A stretch of 64,000 bases of DNA, taken from Terebella lapidaria (lineage: Eukaryota; Annelida; Polychaeta; Terebellida; Terebellidae). Positions 1-14,288 of this stretch are shown piece after piece. Positions within the stretch are counted from its first letter, which is position 1. Each line of letters starts with the position of its first letter. The translations under genes and the position numbers were made by a program. The stretch covers positions 24,861,462-24,925,461 of the forward strand of contig OX424557.1 of NCBI GenBank assembly GCA_949152475.1. The letters run 5' to 3'. Under the pieces are notes generated by a model. That model was not told where the DNA came from and made no database searches. It was given only the letters and a program-made list of their open reading frames with translations.

Positions 1-990
1 CGCGGAGATATTTATTGCATCATTAGTCTCTGGATCACGGTGAAATTGGTTTCTATTTTGCGATGTATTTTTTTCGTTATTTTTCACATTGTGGCACTTG
101 TCGGGTGTTTGCGTGTGATGCGTGTGACACACTAATCAAATTTTATGTGGCAGCCATATAGAAAACAAGTTCTGCACAGCATTAGGGAGTTAGAATCCAC
201 TAGATACATTAGGAATGCACTCACAGCATGTTCCCGTTATTTCCCGTCTTATGCAGTGGCATTCATTATACAAATATCTTAATGTAAGTTGATGTTTTAT
301 AGGCATTTTTATTCTAACCAGAAGAAGCAAGCCCTACCCAGACATGATTGTATGGAGTTGCAGCTTGTTATCAGTCTGCGTCCAAGACAAGTGATTTGTA
401 TGCACCTCTGACATTTCTGGTGTCTGGGATGGTCTTTGTTGATCACTGTCTACTTCTGACACAGACATTATCGTGATTATTGGAATCTACATGTCATATC
501 ACTTGAAATAAATGTAGCTACATACAAGACAAGTACAGCAACATTCCACATCTTGAAGTTTCTGGTGCCAGACAATAATTCAGAAGTCATAACACTACCT
601 GCCTTGACATTTCTATAGTTGATACGCCACTGTTCTGTGATTGTGTCTGCGTGTCTGTTGCCGGGAATGATGTCTTCAACCTTTATCTACCATGTACACA
701 TGTACACATACATTTTGTATCTACAATTCTACATGTTTCTGATTATTCATGTACCAGTACCTGTCGGTTCCTCTGCTATTACATGTACATCTGTACTACA
801 TACAGACGCAATTACCTGTGATGGTAATTGAATGTATGTATTTACCTGCCTGTTTTTGAATTTGCCTACTTGAGGATGTATCTGCCTACATGGATATGTA
901 GGTGCATCTGTCTAGCTGTATATATCCACCTGCCGATTTGTCTATTGTTTTTGTATCTTTCCACCTGTACATGTCAGTGTATCTGCCTAC
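1..990. other. Non-coding DNA, presumed intron of the FREM1-like gene
   Basis: This stretch lies directly downstream (minus strand) of the FREM1-like first coding exon and should be the start of its next intron. I found no continuation of the FREM N-terminal domain in it. Between about 840 and 1,010 the DNA is a degenerate run of short related words (TATCTGCCTAC, TGGATGTA, CCACCTG). This explains the several small overlapping open frames there, which I do not regard as genes. Confidence 0.6.
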
Positions 991-1218
991 CTGTGGATGT
1001 ATCTGGCCGACCCGTTGCACTGACGGTTCCCGCGTCACAACCTCCACCTGGCAGAGCTCGCCCTCCTCAAGGTCAAAGGTCAAATCGTTGGGGTGCAAGA
1101 ACGCCGAGCGCCCTCGCTCAACCACTAGTGCCCTCTTCTGGGAGAGGGATGAACTGACACCCAACCCCAGCGACACCAGTGTCAGGGTCATCGCCATAGC
1201 AACAGAACTCCACTCCAT
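991..1218 (-). CDS. FREM1-like: FREM1-like extracellular matrix protein, first coding exon (76 codons)
   Basis: N-terminal piece of a FRAS1/FREM-family basement-membrane protein, which in animals is secreted and supports adhesion of epithelium to matrix. The start at 1,218 has a near-perfect Kozak context (GTCACCATGG). Residues 1-23 form a hydrophobic signal peptide. Residues 34-76 match from memory the mature N-terminus of vertebrate FREM1/QBRICK: GRSAF, then C-x-VEVV-xx-EP-xx-QRVG, then PQ. FREM2 fits less well. The exon ends in phase 0 after CCACAG, with donor GTAGGC at 989-990, just where vertebrate FREM1 continues PQ-VFDCHF. Later exons lie left of the window, so the CSPG repeats, Calx-beta and lectin domains are not seen. 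Met8 is an alternative start. The family call is firm; FREM1 rather than another FREM paralogue is inferred from a remembered alignment. Confidence 0.82.
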
Positions 1219-1326
1219 GGTGACCGGTTGCTGTTTTCGTTGGATCTAGTTCGGGGAATGCTACTTGTCGGGTATCGAAGGTGGAGTGAGTAGTTGGGGC
1301 TTCATCTCGTTAGAGTTGTTGTTCAT
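1219..1326 (-). other. 5'UTR part of the FREM1-like exon, with a 3' splice acceptor
   Basis: On the minus strand, a branch-point-like TTAAC and a pyrimidine-rich run lead to TTTCATTTGCAG. The acceptor AG is at plus 1,327-1,328 and the exon begins at 1,326. About 108 nt of untranslated sequence follow before the ATG. This implies at least one non-coding 5' exon further right, so the promoter is not here. Confidence 0.7.
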
Positions 1327-4300
1327 CTGCAAATGAAATAAAGAAGACAGTTAAAATATGCGGAATCACGTCTGATTCTAACAAGGCCAATCGAGTTATG
1401 AATGAATCATGGAAGAATTTTTCGTAAAAATTATATTACTCATGATGTTAACAGAATAAGAAATACCTGTCCCTAAAAGAAATATTACAGACTTCTTGCA
1501 CATGTGTATGTTAATAAAAAAAATATTATCCAGACATTAATTGTACAGATACATGTATAAACCACTATATGATTTTGCAGTTATTGAAGGACACTTCCAA
1601 TATTTTCATGCAAAATCGCATGTAACTTGGCATTTATTTGCCATTTTGCATTGTTTCTATAATTTTTAACAAATCATGTACAAGTACATGTACATTGTAC
1701 AGATTCAAACTGAACATAATATTCACAGACAACCATTATCATGTATGTACACGTTATAAAAAACAAGCACGATTGTACAACACGTACAACAACTCCCAAC
1801 CTCACAACTTTCTCTTCCCTGGATGATGGATATGCGAATTCAATTTGCCTCCAAAATCTGATAACAAATCATACACTCTACAGAGACCGCCAACCCAATA
1901 CATGTACCGTAAATGGGTAATATCAGACACCCATATAAGCACTTATGTGTTCTTGGTGATATAGTGTACCTACTAGTATACAATATATGAACTGTAGCTG
2001 TATGTATGTATGCAAAAGGCCATCAAATTCGCTTGATTATATGCGTGTGTGTTTTACATGATTGCTTTATCGTAATATTGCGTGCGGACGACATCGTCTT
2101 TATTTCTGACTGTGGCGGCCTTGTTTGGTGCTTATTTGGCCCGAGGGCACGTGTCAAAGCAATTTGGTCGGGTTACAGCCTTACAGGCCTGGTGGGCCTC
2201 CAAGTATTGCACATGGACAGAAACGGCTGGTTGTTGGGTGGTTAGGACGAAGCACAAAATGAACTGACGGGTGGTAATGAATTGAATTTTGACATCGAAT
2301 ATGCCATGTTTCGAATGTAAATGGCCCCGTTTAACATTCGAAAGGTATCGTCTGACTATGCTAACCCACAAATCTTGGGCGCATATAAAGATAAATGCCT
2401 GGCTTATGCGCTGTACGGTACGCAGTTCGTAAGGTACATGAAAAATAAGGTGCAAGAACTGGACGTAATTTTGCCGCGAGGAAAGTTATGGCCACTATTT
2501 TATCGGGAGAAAAACTACTTCTTGGCCAGAAAATTAGCACCTTGGCTGAGTTCCGTAGTCTACCACATGTGTAATGCATCATCACAAAACAGAAGTCTGT
2601 CATCGAAGAAGCAATAAACTTCACAGCGAAAACACAACCGAGGCAGCTCAGTATTCTATTGCTTTGGAAATGTTATATAAAGTTTTATTCTTTTATATCA
2701 TTGATGCTTACATACAGCATTCCAATGTCTTCAGATTGAAAGCATACATGTGCTTTCACTCGACTGCTTCTATCATGTTTATGTAGACAATTCAGCTTCA
2801 GTACTCAATGAATATAATCCATTGATACAATATTTGTATACGAAGGTATAGTATATGAAGATGCAGGTACGGCACCACGTCAATATTTCATATTCTTGGA
2901 ACAGAAATGATTTGTTGGCAGAGAAATTGAATCTCCAAAACAGCGAAAGAACATTACCTGATAAGGTCTCAAAATATCCTACTTGGTATTCCTGAAGTAC
3001 GCATGAAATCAAAGTTAATTTTTCACAATCGACAAAGTTTTATTCAGTTACCACGGATTATCAGTGATCAAAGTCGCATTCCATTGCATTATTTAATTTC
3101 CCTGCCAGTCTGTCAACACCTTTTATTCCTTATCCGCTAAACACCTTTAACAATGGTCCCAGAATTTAATCCATTCCGTGGCCCTCTATCCATGACGACA
3201 ACCACCTGGGAGCCGCCGCGATTGGCTCAGCACAATCAGAGCCGCTAACAGCGGAATCTCACAATCCATCCATCAGATCTCACTGCCTCTGGAGGGCTCG
3301 GTGGCTGCCAAGAACATGCTTCAGCCCCTACATGTACGGGTGCATGAGGAGATGTTTATCCCGCGAGCATTCTACTCATCGCCCGTTGCATGGCCACTGC
3401 GCACTGGGTCGAGAGGGATGGAATGGTTTTGCGGATGTGCCGTCTTAACCCAGGTGTGGACTACATGTTTCGCCCTTCACTCACTGTCCGTGGGTGATAA
3501 AGAGATGGGTTGAGGGATTTGCCATGGACCCAGGAAGCACCTCAAACCTGGAAACCCTTCTGCTCCCTCATGTTTTCCATCGAAGGAAAAGCTGCGAAGA
3601 AATTGATATTCTCACTATCGCATGCATCCAATTTTCCGACGATATCACTCATGGGGTTTTGTTTCCAGGGGCATCAGCATCTTTCCCTTTCTCTATTGTC
3701 TCGTAATAGGGTTCATCTCTGCGCACAATTGGCTTCCAACGATGCAATCTGACTTATTTCCTTCTCCTTTATCATTGCCTTGACATTTTTGTACTTTCCT
3801 TGCATTTTACAATGGAACTTATATTGGGAAACATAAAAAGCCAAATGGGATATTCAAGGAACGAAACTCACAAACCCTACATGTGCAATTGTAAAATCCA
3901 TGTGCACATTACATGCATTACCACGGTCAACATGGTCAAGTGGAAACAAGTTCTCTGATGACTTCACAGCATACATACAATGTACATGTATGCAGGAGAA
4001 CCTCTTTATTGTTGCTACTTCTCTAAACGAACATGTACACTTGTCAAATCACAAGCACCAATATCTGCATTTGTGATACATCCCATCTACATCTACATGT
4101 ACACGTACCAGTGTTTCTTGCATCATGTCATTCCAATACTCACAACCTCAAGCATGGTAGGTCACCACATTGATAATTAATGACAACATAACACAACTTG
4201 AGATGACAGATGAACAAAGTGACAACAATACACTTGTTCCGTTACTTATTCACACACGTGTGGCTGGTCAGACCGCCCCAGCATGAGCATGATGAGAGGC

Positions 4301-5475
4301 AGTCAGACTGAGGTGGTTTCAGGTGGTCACCAGCTGCAGACACTCGGGCAGAGGCGGAAGTCACCAGCCGATAGTGATCCTACATGAGCCGTACTGAACC
4401 ATACCCAAGACCTTGACAGACCCTTCAGAGTCACCAAGGTCCTGAAAACACATGTGTCTTACCAAGTATGACTCTTACACCTCCTATCCTGTACATATGT
4501 GTAGGGCAATGGTACAACGAGGCATCTCGACTCCGGTCACTGGTCATGGGAAAATTTAGTCATTTGGTGACATCATGCTGTTACACATGCTACGCTATCA
4601 TGTCTTGGAAATGAGTGTGCGTGTAGCAAGCATGTGAGAAGAATTGCTCAAGTCAATATACAAGGTACCGATATTTCCACACATGCAGATGTAAAACTGC
4701 AGTAATTTTGACCGCAAAAACCCCCCACAAATTGCAGTGATAGGTCGCAAATCACACAACTTAATCAGCAGCCACAGAGAAACAAAAGACACTGGCTGTG
4801 CTGAGAAACAAGATCACCCGGTCTGCTGCAGGTGTCCCAGCAACCTGGATACTATCTGCCTGACTCGCTCGCGGGGAGACAGCGGAGAGATCGTCACACT
4901 GATTGATGTGAATGGAAGTCTGCCACAGCCAGGTGGGAGCCTGAGACAATGGCGGGGGGAGGGGGGTACCCAAGATTGACTGTACATTGTATGCTAGGAG
5001 ATTACACGGAGTGTCAATAGGCCGAGGATATGATAAAAAGATGTCTGATGATCGGAGTGGCTCATCATCACTGATGCCAGCATACAATTGTAAGGAACCC
5101 CCGGGTTCTGATTACATGCCAATATCACCATCTCCCCCCTCCCTGCGGAAAAACAACATAGATCTGTCAGTTGATCATGTTGATGGAGCAGTAGTAATGT
5201 GTACTTCTTCAACCAGGTTCACTTGGTCACAGGTGTCAACTGTAGATGGACATTCCAAAAGCCAAAATGGCAATATTTTATGAAAGCAGCACATGGAAAG
5301 TCCTTGCAGTTTTTTTTTTGCAATGTCTCACAGTCTCTGTCTCAGTAAAGTGAATTTTTCCAAAACGTTCTTCGCGTATTAATACTACCAGGTAGTTTGT
5401 ACTTTTCTTGTTCATGCATTTCCCTCGACCTAATTCATGTCATAACATAATTGTGACAGAAGCAAACAGAGTCCT

Positions 5476-5492
5476 ATTAATCATGCTAATTT
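5476..5492. promoter_or_regulatory. Homeodomain-type motif, TTAATCATGCTAAT variant
   Basis: A one-base variant of the 14-mer TTAATCATGTTAAT that occurs exactly at 10,160 and 14,271. It contains two TAAT cores in fixed spacing. Function is inferred from motif shape only. Confidence 0.25.
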
Positions 5493-7520
5493 GCAGCACA
5501 CACGTATGGCAACAGAAACTGTAAACTCTCGGCAAATCACAATATTAATCAAAATACTACAGTTGTCAACCATGATTAATACAAACAGGAAAACTTTTCA
5601 CCGAAGCAATCACCCGAATATCAGGCACGTGCGCATGCTGAGCAATTTATCATCAGTTCCGAAATTTTGCCGAACTATTCACACGAATTAGGCTGGCACA
5701 ACAAGAACATGTACAATGTACATGTAATTGGAGGCAATACAGTGCTATAGATCAAACTTAGATTGATTGGATGGGGAGAGGTGAGAGGACACCTGTTGAT
5801 CATAATAGCTACACAATATAACACTTCTCAAGTACTCGGATAAGTGTCCGCCATTTGATTGAGGGCCATAACAGTCCACTTGAGCAGGTGATAGGCCAAG
5901 TGCCCTTCACCATTTGGAAACAATACATGTAATTATTGATGGTTTTTGTGTCTTATGTCTTGCTTTTTTAGATGAAATTTATTGCAATGTACTGCTTCGT
6001 AACGTGGTGAAACTTACGAACACAACATGATAAATACTAGCAAAAAGCATGAAAAACAATGAACTTTATCAGGCCAAACTAATCTTGAGGCTCAAGAAGA
6101 AGTTTGTTGGCGTCAGTATTTATGTACATAACCTGAACTCGTAATTTGTGATCACAGTTTATACATGGGATATTAATGACATAATTGATGATTTAAACTC
6201 GGAAACAAACTGTGCCAGAATTTTCAGCTACATTGTAATTTTTCATGATCGAGGCAACAAATAACCTCAGAAGAAAAGACAGTAAATTGAGCGATTAATT
6301 ATCTATTATGACAACGACAGTCGCATATGTCACTCAAACAATTAACCATGTTAACACACAAACATGTTGCAACACATGAGAACAACAAACAAAGAGAAAC
6401 AGACAAAACGCTGATGGACGGACACACCTCCACAAACATGTACATCAGAGACATTCACAGCACCATGCGTAACTACACATTTATACATGTATACCCAAAC
6501 AGACTGCTTATATACATCTATATCGATGTAGACAGCTCGACCACTTTTATCCCGACATGGCACAAATTCCCACAATGCACCTGACAATCCACATTATTTC
6601 GCGCTGGCACCTGAATCACAACTGGCAGATTCAATTCGTCTTTTGAATAGTTCCCCTCTGGGTTATTTTAGGGATGCAGATGGGATTTAGCGTTGCAATG
6701 GTATGGTGGCGATCCTATACTGAGTGATATGCCACTGCACAAAGGCTAACAAGACTGGGAAGGTTTCCGACACTAAGACGGTTGACTTCAATTTCCGTGT
6801 GGTGGCAAAGCACCGGTCGGACGGTACGGGATAGAGGCCTTGGACCAACAGGACAAGAAAATATTCCATAATTCCATATTTCAGGAACCATTCATTTTGC
6901 CACTGAGCTGCCAGATGTAATAAACTGTCGCATCTGTATTCCCCACCATTTTAGTGTAGGCTGCCACCTGAAAACACGATCTAGATCTGTACAATTTGTC
7001 GCTTGGTTGTTGGAAGACACCCCTGTTGGCGACATATGATTGCAATGTCCATAGAGAACAGGATAATACATGTGTTATCAAGAGAAAGGTGACAGGAACA
7101 GTGGAGTGACAGATGCATTGAAACACAGATCTGGAAGAGGTTGCAGTGCAAGACAGAATCATCTCTACTGCTGTCAAATTGCATGTACAGTGTAAATGGT
7201 AGAGAAGTACATTGTATCTTGCATTGTTATTGGGATTTTAAAGACTACAGTAGGGTTGTCATTCTCACCTATCAGCTGGAATCTCCGCAGAGAACTCTGA
7301 ACTCTGTGTCAGCCTGGTCAGATCCCATCTCAAAACACAGTGGGAAAGACACTATGTAGCAACAGAAGCGACCCAGTGATGTCTTCCCATTCGTGAGCCA
7401 AGGTCAAACCCACTCAATTTAAACAATGTCCTAGTCCTTAAAAAATCACTTGGGGGTCGGAAGTGAATATTAGGTTGGTCTTGAGGAGGATGTAGGTGGG
7501 TGGGGAAGTGGATGGATGAG

Positions 7521-7540
7521 AGGGTGGGGGTGGGGGAGGG
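7521..7540 (+). other. G-quadruplex-type G-rich run
   Basis: Four runs of three to five G separated by single bases lie inside a longer G-rich tract (about 7,480-7,545). This satisfies the canonical short-loop quadruplex pattern on the plus strand, which is the template side if the minus-strand FREM gene is transcribed across it. Confidence 0.6.
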
Positions 7541-10158
7541 AGTTACTTAGAGAAGGGCCCTGTGCCTGTCAGATGACAGATGGTGCTGGATGACTACTGT
7601 GATGACCTTGTGGGGTCTCTAAAGGAATGATTGGGGAGAACAACCTCAGGCACCTCTCTCATTAAACAAGTTAGCATGGTCAGTCCTAAAGATGTCACCA
7701 TAAGGATTTGTCAGCCTAGATTTTAGAGTGTCAAGGTTTTTCCTTTCTACATAGTTTACACAAGTTACAATTTGGCAGAAGCAACATGCAAGCTGCAAGT
7801 TCAAGGGCCCCTAAAGATTCATGTTCCTTTCATGTTCTGATGGAAAATGAACAATGTACCAGTACAATGTACATATCCGTCATTTATTTGGAAGTATATC
7901 CAGCCCAAACAATTACATGTACATATACATGCATGTATTTCCATCATTTAATTGGGGGACTGATTGAATCTTGCACCAGTACATGAATGTAATCAATTAT
8001 TTTGTATCTAAAACGGAAACAATACATATTCCAGGAATCCTTCAAATAATGAAATAACCTGATTATACAGTAGTGGTGGGTTAACAGAATAGATCTATTA
8101 TAAATGTGGGATCTGAACAAAATGCACTTTCTGAACTGCATCACATTATAGGATACATGTACCTGACTGAATGATGATAATGTACTGTACATGCCATATT
8201 ACTCGAAGCAGAAACCCATAAGAGACTCGAAGTACCCATGGGTCTCCAGTACTGCAGGATTACCCAGCATCCTCTCCTGCTTGATGAAATGTAAATATTG
8301 ATTAATTCGGATTGAGTCAACAGAGAAATTCAGGAGCGGTCAAGCTAATGAAACGTAATTTTCACGTTGAAAAGTCCATATTTATCTGCCGGAATTCCCT
8401 CAGTCTGCTCGTTCAGTAGCTGTGTAGCTAGCGGACTGAACTCTGCCTCGGGCGCTGATCGATACTAATTAAATACCCCAGTGGAGATGTCGGAAGTTTG
8501 ACGTTAAATAAAATGGCAACGGGCGTCGGAATAAAGTGGCCCAGCAAAGGACCACTTCAATTGGCAACAAATCAGATTCTACGCGAAAAAGTCAAACGAC
8601 GAAGTTTTTGATCTTTTGCAAGCAATGCGTCGAATAAATATAATGCTTTTTTCACCCACCATGGGAAAATTCAATAAAAGCATTCTGGCCAAAATGTGGA
8701 CAAAATAAAATATTCGGTTGCTTTTTCTCAATAGACAGACTTGAAAAGGTCCACTTTTGCCCAGCCAAACACCTGTTGTATCTTGTCCCGTCCAACATGT
8801 GACCATGTACATGTTGGCCGTGTCAAACATGAATGGCCAACGGACAAACAACAGACGTAATTACACACTGACAAACTATTTGACACCAGTGACCTGAACA
8901 ATTTGTGACAAAAAGCAATCACGGGAAGTGATTTTTGACGAACAAATGACCCGATGTTTCATTTGCATATTTCTAAATTTGTCCACAGTAACTGCTACAT
9001 GTAATTAATAGTCATGGTTGCCTCAAGGCAAAATTAGACTATATTAAAATGTTATGCATATTATTGTATGTACTTGTTGTCTTGTGCAACAATACAAGCA
9101 CATAATTATATATCGGAGTATACATGAAAGTAAACAAAATGTTTATGATGCCTAAGTGTATGTATTCCGAACATTAATCACCTCGTTATCACACAGCACT
9201 TTGTGTTTACATTCAATTTGCCTCCTCTTCCACACTGTAACTCTCCCCTCCCACAGTGTGCTAACATCACCAGCCCTCCCACACCTACCATCACTCCACA
9301 AATATTATTGAATCCCTTGCCCCCACACACCACGCGTGGATCCCACCACTGGGAAACTCTCCGGGGCCGATCTGTAACAAACTAAACACAAAGTGTGTGG
9401 TGTTGGATAAATGGTGATAAATCTGCTTTCTGCTTTCTCCTAGGTGATTATCGCTGCTTATTTAACACATAAACATTCTATGGAAAGCGACTGATAACTT
9501 CTACATGTAGCTGGCCATCAGCGGCCACGCCTGGCAGTGCTGCAGCAGCACATGCAAGTGGTCATCAGAAGAGGCTGCTGGTCAGTTCAGCAGATGCATG
9601 GGAGTCTGTCAATGGCCAAATCTGGTTCTTTCCAACTTAACTGGTAAGATCTAAAACAGTCCCCATAAAGTTGATGATCTGCAACTGATCAATGATCATG
9701 TCTGTTTTCCAGTCCATTGCATGTCCATGCATACAAGTACACACAGAATTCTGTTTGTGTTTTTTCCCTCTACCTAGTTAACATGCATGCATGGGGAGTG
9801 CATGTCAAGGCATCTACAGGAATGGAACGAAAAATGTCCATATCAACTTCATCGAAAATATCAAAGAATTTTTGTCTGGCACATGGCTACTGCCTTTTTC
9901 CATCGTTTCCATGTATCTGATACTGCCAGATGCCTTGCGGATACAGCCCAACAGCTGGTCAGATAGGGCTGTTTATTTTGCCAATCAGGGTCATATAGAT
10001 CCCGATGTGTAAATTAGCAACTGGTTAAACAGCTGTCCGTCCATCGCAGGGATGGAAGCGTTCTAGAAACACAAGCCTGCAGTAAAATATTGTGATGACC
10101 TGAATGGAAACAGGAACATCACGATGATCTTGGGCCATGAGACTGTATCCTGGATCGA

Positions 10159-10180
10159 GTTAATCATGTTAATCATGAAT
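10159..10180. promoter_or_regulatory. TTAATCATGTTAAT motif, first exact copy
   Basis: The 14-mer is followed by a further CATGAAT. It has paired TAAT/ATTA homeodomain cores around a central ATG. The same 14-mer recurs 4.1 kb away at 14,271, which is unlikely by chance in this length of DNA. Confidence 0.3.
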
Positions 10181-13100
10181 GGATTCATAAATTAAAATTT
10201 TGTATTGGTGATCGGTATATATATGCATGACGACCCGGCCTGGTAAAAAAAACAATCGGCTGAAAATAGCATTCATAAAAAAACATAAACTGAGTATTCA
10301 AATATTTTTACATATTAGGAATCTCAAAATATCACACAATTTGCTACAATACATTACATGTACATATAACAATATCTATTACATATTTTACAGTATACCT
10401 GTACATGTATCCCGCAAATAATATTCATCTATTCACCATGCAGTATACCATCGAATGCTCTGTAAAACTTTCCCCACCAATCCCAGTAATCTCCCTGCAA
10501 ACTTGCCATGCATGGTTACCGTGGTAATGGCCAATTCATGTCTCTGTCAGTTTTGTCCCTATTAATTTGACAAAGCTTATTCGTCTGGGTCTTCCGATAT
10601 AAAGCACAGGAACAACATCTTTCCATTATTGATGGTATCATTTTGCGGCAAATTTTCTCGGGATTATTTTCAATGGGATATACCGGTATACCTACATGTA
10701 CATAGTAATACTACAATACTAGTAGGCATCGTACATTCTCAGAAATGTTGCATTTTGGGTCAAGGTATCATAATACTATATTTTGTCAACATAGACATGG
10801 GTTATATGTCTATGATTGTCAACGGCCCACATACACAATTTGCATTGTACATATATTGTACCTACTCCAGAATTTAACGATTTCTTCGGTCTTCCAACAT
10901 GTCCCAAATGTTCAAGTACATTCTTACTGGTCCTTCTTTCTGATACCTTCCACAAGAACCAGATATGATGAAGAGCGTTTGGAATCGAGCAAATGTTGAA
11001 ATGTTCTCACACCTACCAGACCTACAGACTTCTACTGACCTACCAGTATCGAATATGTAAATTACCCTAGTTATTCAATATGCATGACCACTTTATTGCG
11101 GACAAACACGAGCGGAAACAATGTAGAATGCACAGGTCGGCACATGATACATGAATAACTACATACTCACATGCCACAACATCCAAATTACAAGGCTGAC
11201 CTGCGCCGACATTACCTGTACATCACAAGCCATGTGTAATGTATACATTACCTGTAGTAGTGAAGCCATGATACATTATCCCACACCAATCTGGTAATTC
11301 AATCCTTCCGAGAGTTTTGTAATTGTTATTCAAATGGAATGGCCCTTGTCACAATTTAGTGCATAATTAAAGAGTAAATTTTGCTGTTGCACTTGTTTCC
11401 TTGCTATCTGATTATATTCCAATCTTATCGCCCCGTTTCTTCAAGGGCATTCCTGTAACAGATATGCAATGAAAATTCAGCCAACAATTTTCTGCCTGGT
11501 TCGATCAAGCAGATGGAATGAACAAGTTTGTTGTTGATGCCGGCAGGCAGTTGAGTTGGAACATATTTTTATTTTTCCTGATGCAGCTCGTGTACTCCAA
11601 ATAAAGTAATATCAATTACCAAAACATGTCGCATGCTGAGATTGTTTTGATAATTTGAGCTCCTTTCTCCCCGAGAGCGATGCTGTGATGCGCCAGGAAA
11701 CCAGTTGCACTGCCTTCTACAAGATGCAGTCATGCTCTGGCTTTAGAAGGCTTCATCGCCAAATGCACAGACATGTTCCATCTTGCGAGATTTTGGCATG
11801 GATGCAAAAAATTGCCTTCTCTTCTAATCCAAGGTGTACCACTGGTGTAGTTGTTTGACTTTTCTTTACTCTTTTCACATGAAACTTCTACATGTAGGTT
11901 TCTTTTTTCCTTTCTGCTGGACCAGGTTTCTTTTATATTATATTTTATATTATCTTTTTATATTCCTTTTTACTACACAATCATACACATGAAACATCCA
12001 TCACTGCCAGATATTTCCAATTTTCAGAAATTCATGCTCATGTACAATACATATAAATGTAGGAACTGGAAATATAAAAGGAGCAATATGAACATGATCA
12101 ACACTGAATTAATCAAAATACGGTCCAAGAATTTTTCTACACTTCCTGATCACTTATAAATAATATATATCGACCCATCCAATGCTGATATTCAATCAGC
12201 CACCACGATCAAAACAAAATTATGTTTCCTTAATATGCTACATGTAGCATCATGCTAAAATGCATCAATACACGTACATGACGTAAATATGGTACATGTA
12301 TACTGGTATCTATCCTGTAATCAAACATGTTACAGAGGAGCGCAATGATTTGATCAATGTTCAGTAACGTCAGTTTGAAATATTGCTTTTCTAATGCTAC
12401 TCCTAATTCATTAAAATGTATATCCATGTAAAACACATACATGTAGATGTGGCTTGCACTTGAGATGTCGACAATGAAACTGATACCCCTAACTTCCAAT
12501 TATGCCCAAGAACTAACAATTATCACATTAACAGTGACCACCTGACAAAACCGGTCCGCCAGCCAGGAGACCCGCTGGGGAAAGTGTCGATACTCACAAC
12601 ATCAGTCAACCAGATACACCATGTCTATAGATACATGATATACAGACATACACATGTACATGTAATACCATTACCTCAATGAATGAGCCTCTTTGTTATC
12701 CAATAGATGGGGTGAGCCACATGTAATGAACACGTATCTATAGCGATGTAACAACGACCTACGCACTTATCCACTCTGCCTCGATGTTTGCTAACAAAAT
12801 ACGACAAGGTTTTTCCCAACTGCCACATGATGAGAAGTGGCTGCGGCTGCCAGTTTTTTGCTGCTTGAAGCCTATTGCTCCATTTTGGGAGGCGGGACCA
12901 TGACTATGTTGGACGGATGGATGGCGTGGGGTGAGTATTTGAGGACTGAGGTACATAAATGTATGGCAGGGGCCTCAGGTGGACTTGCTGGCTGATTGGA
13001 GGGCCATCAACGTCTGCCAAGGTGCTCTATGGTCCTTGACATCTAATGCCGCATAACAGTGGAGAGTGGGTGCAAAGTGGGGAAATGTGTGAACAGTTGT

Positions 13101-14268
13101 GCAGTATTTCTCTATAAATGGTGTATCATTGCTCCCGTGTATGCTGTAACAGTGTAATTGTACATGTAGATGTTTGTACACGACGTACACAAGAGAATTT
13201 TTCCAACCATGAAATTAAATATGATAAATTTCATATCTATCAAATAAATGTAATAAAGAATCCACAATGATTGTAACCTAAGTGAAATTGCTAGAACATA
13301 CACGTAAATATATAAATGGTAAATATCTATGAAATGAACGAGATAAAGAAGCCATAAACATGATAAAGACTATAAACTGAATAAAGATGAGAGAACATAC
13401 TATTCAATGCAGTTACATAATTACATGTATTCAGTGGACAAATGCCACACATTCTTCAAAAGTGGGTGGGGCAAAATTATTTGTTGAACATCCATCAATT
13501 TTCAAAACATGATCATTGATAAAATCTGCCAGATGTAAGAAAGTGCCTGAAAGCTACAATTTTACACAGTGTACAAATATTTATTTCCCAACATCCATCA
13601 TGTTAGTGCCGTGCTGCAGTTGATTTTCAACAAGATAAGAGATTGACTCTGTCAGCGGGGATTGGATGCTAGACATAACCCCAACATCTCAGACAGCAGT
13701 TATCTTGTTATTAAACAGTGACAAGAGCAATCACAGCTTGTAAAAACTTGCATATTTATGATATTTCTATACTTGGAATGAATACTTTGAATTTCAAGAC
13801 TTTGTATTTACTTTTAATTAAACTCCAGACACCAACTTAGCAAAAAAAAAACAGTTGCAAAACTCGTGTCGTTATCAGTTGGTTTGCCAACATCTGCGAG
13901 GGACAGCTTTGCTATAATTTACATCTCATGACAGCAAATAAATCAGAAATTTGCAGCTCATGAATCAAAGATACAGTACCAAGTAAAATACTGGCAATTC
14001 TATCTACAAAAGACTTTCGAAAATCAATCAGCCATCAATAGACGCCATAAATGAGACAACAACCGCTCCCAGGTCACCGACTGCATTAGCGATTGATCTG
14101 AATCTGATTATTGATCTTTCCATTGGAACCTGACCTGCCACCGGTTCCAAATCCTCAAAGGGATTTTTCCAGAGGTGGTTTTCATCTTTCATGTTTTTAT
14201 GTTTGCGTGGGGAAACGAGATGTCCAGGAGGAAAAAAAAATTCCGGTCATATTGAGTTAATGGTTTCT

Positions 14269-14288
14269 AATTAATCATGTTAATTACG
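14269..14288. promoter_or_regulatory. TTAATCATGTTAAT motif, second exact copy
   Basis: The exact 14-mer is flanked by AATTAATC and TTAATTACG, giving several overlapping homeodomain-type TAATTA cores. It shares spacing and orientation with the copy at 10,160. Confidence 0.3.

Noticed and set aside
828-1249. Overlapping plus-strand frames opposite the FREM exon
   Set aside because: Shadows of the minus-strand exon and of the low-complexity run to its left.
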